A stretch of 64,000 bases of DNA, from the NCBI GenBank assembly GCA_036172665.1, contig CM069872.1, positions 37,868,101-37,932,100 on the forward strand, written 5' to 3'. Below the pieces are notes generated by a model, which was not told the origin of the DNA, did no database searches, and saw nothing but the letters and a program-made list of their open reading frames with translations. Shown here one piece after another: positions 55,370-64,000 of the stretch (its first letter is position 1; each line of letters starts with the position of its first letter). The position numbers were made by a program, and so were the translations under genes. The stretch is from Prosopocoilus inquinatus. Its lineage: Eukaryota; Arthropoda; Insecta; Coleoptera; Lucanidae.

Positions 55370-55820
55370 CAGCAATTATTCAACGCGCCGTCCCTTGACC
55401 AAATAGGAAAACAACTTTAATCGGATTTGAGCATTTCATCTTCGTGCTGAGATTTTCATCTTCGCGATGACTTTAATTTCACAATTAAATAAAAGTCTAA
55501 AATAAAGATGTTATTAGAGCGCCATATCTCGATTAACATCGAAGCGTAACAGGAACTGTTAAAAGCTCCATCTCTCGACCAAATAGGGAAACATCTCATT
55601 CTTATCTTCAAATCTCGCAATAGCTTACTTACTCTCAAAATTAAATTGATGTTGTTGAAGTTATGCGATTCTTTATCCTGCCATTCTCTTGTTCAAAACT
55701 GAAAGCAATTGTATTCCAATTTGAAATGGAACACCGTACATTAAATTACAAAATAGAATGGAATTATTCAAAGCGCCATCTCTTGGTCAGAAATGTTTTA
55801 ATCTAATTTTAATATTTCAT
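55370..55820 (+). repeat. Degenerate dispersed repeat with GCGCCATCTCT boxes
   Basis: Variants of AGCGCCATCTCTTGACCAAA occur at about 55384, 55516, 55566 and 55776, the better ones followed by AATAGGRAAACA. Spacing is irregular (50-210 bases). It probably reflects old tandem or overlapping insertions of a short repeat. No coding. Confidence 0.45.
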
Positions 55821-55971
55821 GGCTGATGATCTCGTTAAAATGTTTTTCTTTTAACTTTGTGTCGAAAGAAATTTAAGCATATTTAATAAGTAAATATTTT
55901 CAACAGAATTCAGTAGGGTTTTAAAGGGGGTGGTGTTCCTCTGCGATATGTGAAAAAATAAATAGAAAATA

Positions 55972-57167
55972 AAGGGTGTCCCAACAAGAGCGCCGGATTT
56001 AAATTTGCCATCATATTGTAAATACGAGTCGTACGGTGATTTGTTTTTGACAGTTGTCACGTACAGACCACGCGATTTAAGAATATGGAGAAGTATTCAA
56101 ACGAACCACGTTTAATTATTGTAAAAACACATTACAAAAATAGTGAAAGTTATGCGAAAACAGTTCGCCGCTTACGTCAAGTTTTCGGTCGCAATAAGCC
56201 GCCAAATGAATCGACAGTGAGGCGTTTAATTAAAAAAATTGAGACCAAATTTATGTCGGTCAATCGAAAATATAGCCACAGTAAGGGAATCTGTGGCCGA
56301 AAATCCAGGAACTTCCATTCGGCATCGTGGTCAAGGATTAAACATTTCCAAAAGCATGCAACGAATTTTGGTAAAAGATCTGCATTTGCATGTGTACAAG
56401 GTTCAATTGGTGCAAGAAATCAAACCAAGGGACCATGATCAGCGTCGTGGATATGCTGATTTGGCGTTGGAACATCATCAAATTAAGGCGGATTTTTCGA
56501 GGAAAATCATTTTTTCAGGTGAGGCACATTTTCAACTATTAGCAAAACTATCGGATTTGTGGTGCTGAAAATCCCCGTGTGATACTCGAAAAACAAATGC
56601 ATTCATCGCGAGTAACTGTAATGCGCATTTTGGGCTGGCGGAGTGATTGGGCCGTATTTCTTAGAAAATGCGGCTGGAAAGGCACTAACTGTTAATAGTA
56701 TGCGGTATCGCAAAATGTTAACGGAGTTTTTGTGGCCCGAATTGGATTGATGTGGAGGACATGTTTTTACAACAAGACGGTGCGACCTGCCACACTGCAC
56801 GTGAAACAATGGTGTTACTGCAGACCAAGTTTCCAGGCCGAGTCATTTCTTGATTTGGCGATCAACATTGGCCACCAAGATCGTGCGATCTAAAGCCGAT
56901 GGACTTTTTCCTTTGGGTTTATGTAAAGGAAAAGGTGTATACGAATAAACCAGAAACAGTTGCACATCTTAAAGAGGAAATACGGTGCGTTATTGGTAAA
57001 GTACAGCCACATTTATGCGAAAACGTTGTTTAAAATTTCAACAAGAGAATAATCCTGTACCAGAGGCACAGAACTATTTTTCATTGAAATAAAAAGGTTT
57101 GCTTAATTGAAATAATAAATGTGTTTTTCTTTAAAATGAAATCCGGCGCTCTTGTAGGGACACCCTT
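55972..57167 (+). mobile_element. Mariner-type DD41D element, 1196 bp
   Basis: TA at 55970-55971 and 57168-57169. The ends AAGGGTGTCCCAACAAGAGC and the complement of AAGGGTGTCCCTACAAGAGC extend to GCCGGATTT, about 29 bases with one mismatch. A transposase relic fills the interior on the plus strand. Confidence 0.93.
56085..57087 (+). pseudogene. DD41D transposase relic
   Basis: ATG 56085 opens MEKYSNEPRLIIVKTHYKNS, then VFGRNKPPNESTVRRLIKKI, the helix-turn-helix region of a widespread insect family. Frameshifts near 56250 and 56540 separate the following segments. The first catalytic block reads FSGEAHFQL, with Gly for the catalytic Asp. Then come FLQQDGATCHTARETM (second Asp) and RSCDLKPMDFFLWVYVKEKV, with 41 residues between the second and third Asp. 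Stops replace Arg in ISxFGD and a residue near the end. The spacing matches the rosa-like DD41D group. Inactive. Confidence 0.92.
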
Positions 57168-57169
57168 TA

Positions 57170-58544
57170 GATCTTATTTAATAGGGTCCCCCCAAAGAAC
57201 TCATTGCGGATCTCTGACCGCCAATCAACCTCCACAGGTTCATCGACACCTTTCATATATAAATCTTCATCGACCCCTGTGTTAAACTAAATCACTAACG
57301 AAAGTTTACTGTCCCGCTTTATGAGTCCGCAGCTGTATCTAGATTCTCCAGATATGCACATTGCTTAGAATAAATGTTATTTTTTTGTCAAACTGTTTTC
57401 ATTAACGTTTAAAGTTTTTAAGTAAGATTTGGCATATCTAAATATAAATCTATTAGTTTGATAACTAATATTTAATAATGCCAAATACACGTCAATAAAC
57501 AAGAGGGACTACTTTAATTTTTTGAGTAAAGTACGAAAGTAAACGTCCCGTCCTACGCATCAACATAAGGCTGGTACACACTCAAATAGGAATGCGAACA
57601 AGGCCGTCACAAATGTCTTGTGTGGAAATTTTTTAACTAATGCTGGCCACAGAAGCTGATTTTTGTGCGGCCTCAACTGGCCTAAACTAAAATAATTAGT
57701 AAACTTAGGACTTTCTTCGATATTGACATTAAATGAAATCGTTGCAACTTGAACATAATCACCTTGCCAATTGACCAAGAATTTAACTTAGAAACCCAAA
57801 AAATACGTTTTCCGAAATGTATTGACAAATTTACAGAAGAGTGAAAATTTCGATTACAATTAATAAATGCTAGGCGATGAAGCTAATGTTTACAAATACT
57901 CCAGAACTGAAACGAAACCGTTGCGATGCATATGCGAAAAGCAGTTTAGATTTCCTCTACCCTGCAAGTTATAATTTTTATTAAAATGCTTCTGACGTTA
58001 ATTGAAGTTCTATTCAGCTCTGTAATAACAAGAACGAATACAAAACGCATGATGAATTTTAACACCCCGGACGAAACAACGGAGCACGCGAATAATAATT
58101 AGATTTGGTTTTTAAAACACGCTTTATGGTGACTTGTTCTCGAGTTGCTTTAATCGAATATTTTTCCAGCTTTGTAGCGAATGCATTTCTTGATGACTTC
58201 TGGCAGACGGTTGCAGAATAAATATCTGTTGTAACAAGGACGAATATACTGCGGCTGATTCTGCAACATGCCTTCTGGCTCATTCCTCGTGTAAAATGAT
58301 TCCCCTTGTAGTTAATTACAAAAACGAATTCGTTTTGCCAATGGCTCGGAGGCGTTTAGTTAAAAATAGATTTTAAATAGTTACATCCTGTTTTTTTTTC
58401 TTCATTCAGAGAAAATAACTATGCTTAACTGAATTAAAATTGGAGAATAATTGAATCTGCGTGACCTTGACTAACGTAAAATCGACGAACCTAGAGTATG
58501 CTGCTTGAATAGCAAAAAGAATGAAGAATCCACGACTTAACGTA
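57170..58544. other. Unassigned, no gene seen
   Basis: No repeat boundary found. Frames at 57560-57778 and 58059-58283 on the minus strand (72-74 codons) lack family features. Composition is typical for the unique parts of the window. Confidence 0.35.
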
Positions 58545-58677
58545 CAGGGTGTATGTGAATTGCTTGGTCAAACTTTACTAACGTGATGATGTATGGAACA
58601 AAAGGTTAATAAAAGAAGTTTTTTTTACAATTTTGTTCCATACATCATGTCTGGCTAAGCAAATTAAACGCAACCTG
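58545..58677. mobile_element. 133-bp TA-MITE
   Basis: TA at 58543-58544 and 58678-58679. The ends are CAGGGTGTATGTGAATTGCT and the complement of CAGGTTGCGTTTAATTTGCT. A near-perfect inner inverted pair, GATGTATGGAACAAAA / TTTTGTTCCATACATC, closes the hairpin. Confidence 0.85.
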
Positions 58678-58679
58678 TA

Positions 58680-60519
58680 TACAGGCTGTTTCTATTGTAA
58701 AGGCAAAGTTGCATAAAAGTAAGAAAATGATATTCGAATAAGCAAACTGCCTCTTCCTTTAAGTTGAACGAAATGAAATAATTGTTCCGTTTATTTGCAG
58801 GAATGAATGACAAGATATCGAACTGTCTGCTGAATTGGATAATTTTGCCATACTCGTCACATTCATTTTCCCCATTCATTTCATTGGAAAAGGTTATTCA
58901 TTCTCGAAATAAAAACGAATTATTTAATTCAAATCATTGACTCTACTTCCTCATTCTCAGTCGCAATCGACAAAAACATATTTTATGTGCTCCAATTACT
59001 TTATCTATCAAAAATATTTTTTGGCAAGTTAAGTAATGAATGTATTCAAAGTTTTTAATGAGGTTTCTTTTAATTTTCTAATGACAGGTTTATTTCGAGA
59101 GTGTCAACAAGATATGCACTCACATAATAAGCAGCGTCTTTTAGGATTCTATTTTTTACAGAAAGGAATGCATCGAAGGCGGCTAAAAACGTGCGCCTGG
59201 TTATAAATTCACATATGTCTACCATTTCGTTAATTGACTATGAGTAATGGCTTCTGTTTTAATTAAATAGTTCCTCGCATTTTAACACTTCCAGCGAGAG
59301 AACCGCCCCGCCCCTTAGACAGAACCAACAAAGAACACCAAAACAGTTCGTTGGAACTTTTCCCAAAAATGTTCGAACGCGATGAACATTAATTAACAAC
59401 GTGTAATTTGCGGCGAAGCCTTTCATAATATAAACTGTAATACGTTGTTAAATATGAATTAATTCATCAGCGGCCTGGATAGGTTGCATCAAAAGCAGTC
59501 ACCTAATATTGAAATGGAGTTGTCAGATGCACTTGATTTATCGCCGGGCTCACTCATTGCTATCTGGCATGGTTAATAATAGATAGGGCGAAGTTAATGT
59601 TACATATTATTATTATTTCAAATGCATAGAGGATATTGAATGTCCTGAACTGCGTTATTTAGTGTCGCATTGAAATTGGGAGAGCGCCTGAAATTGATAA
59701 ACACTTAAAAAAAGGAAACAACAAAGGCTCGTTGATAAAAGTTTTTAAAATAGATATTCGGTGGTCTATCCTTTGTCACAAAAAATCCATCGTCACTTAT
59801 TTCTTGGCGTTCAGAGAGGCATATAAATACGTGCGTCTATTGTGGCGAAGGGAGGGACCTTCAATCTCACTTCGGCGAGAATGTCGTAATAAGGGTTCTT
59901 TTAGGCGGCGAGGTTATTCCCTTTATCCTTCTTCATCTTTCTAAATTATAAGTAAAAGCCGCGATGGCATTGTAAAGTTCCCGAACTCATCTGCATCTTG
60001 AATAATGATCGCGAGAATTCCAGGCGAATTTCGCTCTCAGAAATGCTGTCACAAATATGTGGACGTAAACTAATCTGATGGGCGCGAATTTAAATTGCAT
60101 CGTCATGCTCTATCTGCGTTGAAATATTTATAGCAGAGCCATTAAATTTTAATACCCGTCTAGTTATCCACCAATTTTGACAGCACTTGAATGTATTTAG
60201 CAAGTGATTATTTAGTTATTTCGTCCCGGAAATGTTAGAATTGCAAATAATTAATTAATCAAAGGAGTTTAATCGAGTCTGCATATCGTCAGTGAAGTGA
60301 CAGTACCTCCTAAATTTATTCCAATATTCCAACGCCTTCTAATATTTTGGCATTCGGTTACTATCAGGACAAAAACGATAACTCCAAACTGTAAACTGCA
60401 AGACTGATACCCCCTATGTGACTGTATTACAAATGAGTATGCCAATCAAACCAAATACGTTTTAGTCTCTCCTATACAATTTGCTTCAAAGAAGATATGA
60501 GATATTGTCACTTTACTAA
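58680..60519. other. Unassigned, no gene seen
   Basis: Mostly unique-looking sequence, GC-richer at 59280-59420 and 59820-60120. Frames at 58664-58879 and 59732-59944 have no features. This could be conserved non-coding DNA of the host locus, which I cannot test. Confidence 0.35.
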
Positions 60520-60960
60520 CGATACGTAACTAGTGGCTAAAGGCTATATCAAAGAAAGAACTGATTATTATTGCGCTGGAAGAGAAGGCAAGAGAATATG
60601 GTCTGTAAACAAAAGCAAAACAAAATACATACATGGCAATGAAAGACAATGAAGTACAAATGACGCCAAATTTGGTCATAAAATGCGCAGGAAAAGGCGA
60701 CGAAGAAAAAGAAGTAGAAAAATGACAGGAGGAAAGCAGTAGGGAACCTAAACAAAATTCTGAAAGCAAAGAAGATATCAAGACCAACAAAAGCAAAACT
60801 GTACCATATAATAATAAAACCAATGATCACTTACGCCTGCGAAACTTAAACAATTAACAAAAAATAGAAACGAAACTCGACGTGTGGGAACGAAGGATAT
60901 TGAGGAAGATCTATGGAGTCTATGGAGTTGAACTGGTTCTGGATTTGAGGACTTGGTAAC
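60520..60960 (+). pseudogene. LINE reverse-transcriptase C-terminal fragment
   Basis: Shifting plus-strand frames give an RT thumb-like stretch (LEEKAREYGL, then NKSKTKYM), then a PMITYACETW-type block and VWERRILRKIYG, the familiar end of insect non-LTR RTs (CR1/Jockey/R1 type, including the Trp-Glu-Arg-Arg-Ile-Leu-Arg-Lys-Ile motif). Several frameshifts. Both ends are truncated. The long minus-strand frames at 60530-60830 are shadows rich in Phe and Ser. Confidence 0.72.
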
Positions 60961-61179
60961 TGGCAATTTCTGATTCCATTCGAATAAAGGCTGATGCGCA
61001 CGGACTTGTCCACTTGAACTCTGAATCTTTCTATAACAATTGTCTCAGTGGTGCATTAATTGTTGAAGAATTTGATATGAAACGGGCAAAATACACGACC
61101 ACACCCAAAAATCTTCGCAACTCAGCAACTGATTTTGGTCTTGGCAAGTCGATTATCAGATGTAATACGGTGAGAAGTG
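60961..61179. other. Unassigned, with a 92-codon frame
   Basis: The plus-strand frame 61014-61292 (starts MNSESFYNNCLSGALIVEEF) crosses into the dispersed repeat at 61180 and has no recognised domain. Confidence 0.3.
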
Positions 61180-61383
61180 AAGGTTATGCCGTTTTTAGAT
61201 GCTTTCTTTCGCTCACAAAAACGTGGTCTAAATGCGTTTGGATTCTAAAATGGACGTTCTTTTGCAAACGGATTAATCCCTACTCTCCTTGAAATTTCAG
61301 TCCGGATCGGTAATCCCCTTTCCGCTTCCAATCAAACTATTTTTATATTTCGTTTGTATTGCAGTTATTTGCAGGCGAACTGT
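61180..61383 (-). repeat. Dispersed repeat shared with 14919-15115
   Basis: Reverse complement of the 14919-15115 block, sharing GCAAACGGATTAATC, CTCCTTGAAATTTCAG, AATCAAACTATTTTTAT and the GCAGTTATTTGCAGGCGAACT edge. It abuts the truncated gypsy element and may be what cut off its 3' part. Confidence 0.65.
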
Positions 61384-61399
61384 CAATCAGTACTTCAAA

Positions 61400-62191
61400 T
61401 CTAAGTTGTTTTGTTACAACAACTACAGAATCCAGTTTCCAACTATTCTGCTGTAAGCTGTTCAAAATATCTTCGATTTTCCGAATTGGATAATGGGAGC
61501 TAATCAGCCGTTTATTTACTCCGATTTTGTAGTCTAGGTATAAATGCACTCCTCCGTCGCTTCTTGAAATAATTACTAAAGACGACCCCCAATGACTAAC
61601 TTCCTTTGTGTTATGATTCCAGCAGCTTCTAATGATTTGAGTTCGTTCTCTATACGCTCCAAAAGCGCATATGGCACCGGACGTTCGCGATAGAAAATAG
61701 GCGTCGCGTTTTCACGTAGGTTAAGAATTACCTTGAACTTATGAACACAACCAATCCGTTCTTCAAGCACGTCCGGATATTTGGTAATAATTTCGACGAT
61801 TTGGTTGATATTTATGATTGAATGTGTCAACGTGTTGCAAGAATGTTACTCTTTGTCAATTTAATTTATTTTAATCCACACTCCTCCAAGGATGGCTGCA
61901 TATTCTTCCGGGACGATGTAGATTTCATCTTGAATTGTTTTACCATTATATTCAGCATTCACTAGCACCTCTCCGTCAGGTACACACAAAAAGATTGCTT
62001 GTATAAAACCGGACCCCTATTATTCCTCGTTGTAAAGAAATATTCAAATTTAGCTTGACGAATTGATCTCTAGGAAAAAGTGTATACCCGGAGCCACAGT
62101 TAACTTCAAACTTGTCAGGTTTACCTTGAATTTTAACATCTGTATAATAGGTGTTTCGTTTCATAAGTGATCTGAACTGATCTGATCTCAA
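61400..62191 (-). pseudogene. Gypsy protease and RT N-terminal relic
   Basis: The protease segment reads NCGSGYTLFPRDQFVKLNLN, where the Asp of the usual D-[ST]-G active site is Asn-Cys-Gly. It is followed by a VLVNAEYNGKTIQDEIYIVP block ending at GGVWI (about 61870). The RT start reads HKFKVILNLRENATPIFYRE then RPVPYALLERIENELKSLEA, then after a frameshift HWGSSLVIISRSDGGVHLYL and NKRLISSHYPIRKIEDILNS. This covers RT fingers up to just before the catalytic YxDD region, which is absent. Stops occur near 61845 and 61975. Confidence 0.85.
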
Positions 62192-62759
62192 AGAACACGC
62201 AAATATATTATTAAACTCCGAACCTCAAACACCTAATTGATCGAAACTGACCCTACAATTTTTCAGTGCTTCAACGGTAAGGGGAAGGTAGATTAGCGCA
62301 GCTAAGGATCAGTTCACTTTAAACGAAAAAACGCTTACTGGTCAAGCGAAACAGATCTGTTCTACTCCGTACTCCTCCGCTCGTTGTAACGAAAACTTCT
62401 ACTAACGTTCAATATTCTTAAGTGTAGGTTGATAATTGTGGTAAACGTTCACTATCTGCTGTATTCCGTATTGATGTTACATGTCTTCGTCTTCGACACG
62501 ATGAGTTGAACCATTGCTTCGATTTCGATGTCTTGTCTAATAGTGAATAGATGCGGAACGAATGCACACTTTTACAACATAGCCATTTTCATTACGGCCG
62601 GAACATTTAAGATTTGTTTGATTGATTGAACACAATCCATTTATGCCAAGCTCGTTGTAATTGATTCTTAATTTCGAAAATTCTCTTGATTTACTTCGGA
62701 ATCTGGAAAGATTTTGCTATTGAGTGCGGTAACGTTGTTGATGGTTTTTCTTGGACTTC

Positions 62760-63362
62760 TTATCGATTTTGTTGATGTCTACAGTGGATGGTGCTGGACG
62801 TTACTTTTGTGAAAGCATTTTGGAGTCTATCTTTGAAGTTTCAAGAGCGATAGCTTTTACTACAATAGCCATTGAAAGGTGATGTCTGATTGTGAGTTCT
62901 TCTCTGATTGTCTTTGATACCCGGGATAAATTGAGATCTAAGAAATGTGTCTGTAAAGGATATTATTTTACAGTCACAAGGAGACACAAAGGCACAGTCC
63001 CCTATCTCAGTTCTCTTCTTCTCTGTCTCAAAATTCAGCAGTTGATTGTCCTTCAATTTGGTATCTTGAAAAGAATTGGTGTTGAGCAACCAAAAAGTCC
63101 CTCTTCGGTACAAGATGTTGCTCATTGCTTTCATTTCAAGATAAGTATAATTTTCAAAACGTTGCTTCTAATACCGAAATGTTTCTCTCTTCGAATCAAA
63201 ATTTTCAAAATTAGGCAGCAATGCAGTGTTGACAATAGGTCATCACAGAACTATCTCTTCTGTTTGGGAATGTTCTCTTGGTTGATTTTGTTGTTGACTC
63301 AACAGACTATTAATACTGGTCTTCTGTAATTCCATAAATTGGGCAAACTGTTGAGGATTCAT
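62760..63362 (-). pseudogene. Gypsy gag relic
   Basis: It begins SMNPQQFAQFMELQKTSINS at about 63362. A PNFENFDSKRETFRY / QRFENYTYLEMKAMSN block, typical of this insect gypsy lineage, follows after stops. Then come DCAFVSPCDCK, FLRSQFIPGIKDN and, after a frameshift, HHLSMAIVVKAIALETSKID. A CCHC zinc knuckle is expected just downstream, but I could not place it. Gag would form the retrotransposon particle. Two adjacent stops and several frameshifts kill it. Confidence 0.75.
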
Positions 63363-63461
63363 GCTATGTTCTTCGCACTTGATTTAAAATTAAATTCTTG
63401 CTCTTGAACTTAATATACTTTCGTCGACTGTTCTTGCTCTTATGTTCTCTCGTCGCCAATT

Positions 63462-63640
63462 TGTCATGACCTTTTTTTAGATTTAATTAATTAATTTAAA
63501 TAGACGACAACGTACTGTTCAACTAACTATCCGTCGCGATCTATTTCTATTTTTAAATATTTGCAATAGCTATAATAACAAGAAATAAAGAAGAGTGAAA
63601 AGACATGAGGCCTTAGTGCTAAGCAGTATATAGGGTGACA
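63462..63640 (-). repeat. Probable 5' LTR of the gypsy relic
   Basis: Starts TGTCATGACC and ends GGGTGACA, giving TGTCA/TGACA inverted ends of 179 bases, directly adjacent to the primer-binding-type site. The partner LTR is missing, so the outer edge and target duplication cannot be confirmed. Confidence 0.5.
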
Positions 63641-64000
63641 GGCAAGTCGTCGTATTCCTTTGAAGGCGTGTTAGTAAAGCTCACATTCAATTGATTTAAC
63701 CACAATATGCATTATACAAAATGCAATAGTTACTGAGATGTTTTAATTTTTGTGCTTTCCTTAGAAATACGCTCAATACCATTTATCAGTCAAAGTTACT
63801 CAGAGAGTATAAACATTTTTCTGTTCTGTTTTCCTGGTTAGACTACATAATAGTACATACTACGCAACAAATATTAAGTTAAAAACTTTAAAACCTTTAA
63901 CCTATTTGAACATTCATTCTGGTTTATTTCCAAAATTTGATAATACAATCAGCTTGCAAATTATTCCAAAAACTTCTTTGATTTAGTGAGGTACTAAGCT
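63641..64000. other. Unassigned window end
   Basis: No gene or element seen after the putative LTR. Confidence 0.35.

Larger units (their letters stand above)
61384..63640 (-). mobile_element. Truncated Ty3/gypsy LTR retrotransposon
   Basis: Read on the minus strand the order is LTR (63462-63640), a TTGGCGACGAGAG primer-binding-type site (about 63449-63461), gag, protease and the start of RT. RT ends at about 61430 and no RNase H, integrase or 3' LTR follows, so roughly half of a normal element of 5 kb or more is missing. All frames are broken. Confidence 0.85.

Noticed and set aside
60530..60830. Two long hydrophobic minus-strand frames that look like membrane proteins
   Set aside because: They are antisense to a lysine-rich LINE RT fragment on the plus strand; the Phe/Ser-rich composition follows from that.

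Overview
This window looks like insect nuclear DNA, probably from a species with large introns and a high transposon load; a beetle would fit but I cannot prove it. It is AT-rich, has almost no open coding sequence, and is packed with mariner/Tc1, hAT, PIF/Harbinger, Mutator-like, Jockey-type LINE and Ty3/gypsy relics of insect type. The only convincing piece of a host gene is one 147-base exon at 43434-43580, with splice sites on both sides and a PTB/PID-like peptide. The window therefore reads as intronic or intergenic sequence around a widely split gene.

Layout. 335-2770 is a dead Jockey-like LINE split by a TA-MITE. 4016-6153 is a three-level nest: a short MITE holds a TTAA-targeting element, which holds a mariner-like element. 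7498-8881 and 9329-11567 are hAT-type elements, the second holding a long-TIR MITE. 13448-15853 is another hAT-like element with three further insertions. 16110-22478 appears to be a related hAT-like element in reverse orientation. It holds a Jockey LINE (16380-20745), which holds a palindromic Tc1/mariner-type element (16653-20201), which holds a younger long-TIR element (17155-18828) whose transposase has a recognisable 64-base intron. 22543-22712 is a hairpin element carrying an almost perfect tRNA-Thr(UGU) cloverleaf. 24558-27715 is a TA element holding a hAT with an exact 8-base target duplication, which holds two more elements.

The right half holds long-TIR TA-MITEs (29453-30495, 44883-45849), a mariner with two stops (34770-36056), a FLYWCH/MULE relic with repeated terminal boxes (38339-39575), and a PIF/Harbinger copy inserted into its own sibling (40005-42582). 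It also holds a Tc1-like DD34E element (45911-47363), a DD41D element (55972-57167) and a truncated Ty3/gypsy element with gag, protease and RT relics (61384-63640).

All transposase and retroelement genes seen are broken by stops, frameshifts or loss of catalytic residues, so nothing here looks autonomous. The least familiar item is a mobile repeat built from a ~316-base unit, with fixed ends and 12-14-base flanking duplications (14445-14905, 24761-25374, and a third piece at 49595-49893). I could not assign it to a known class. All alignments were done by eye, so boundaries of old repeats may be off by a few bases.
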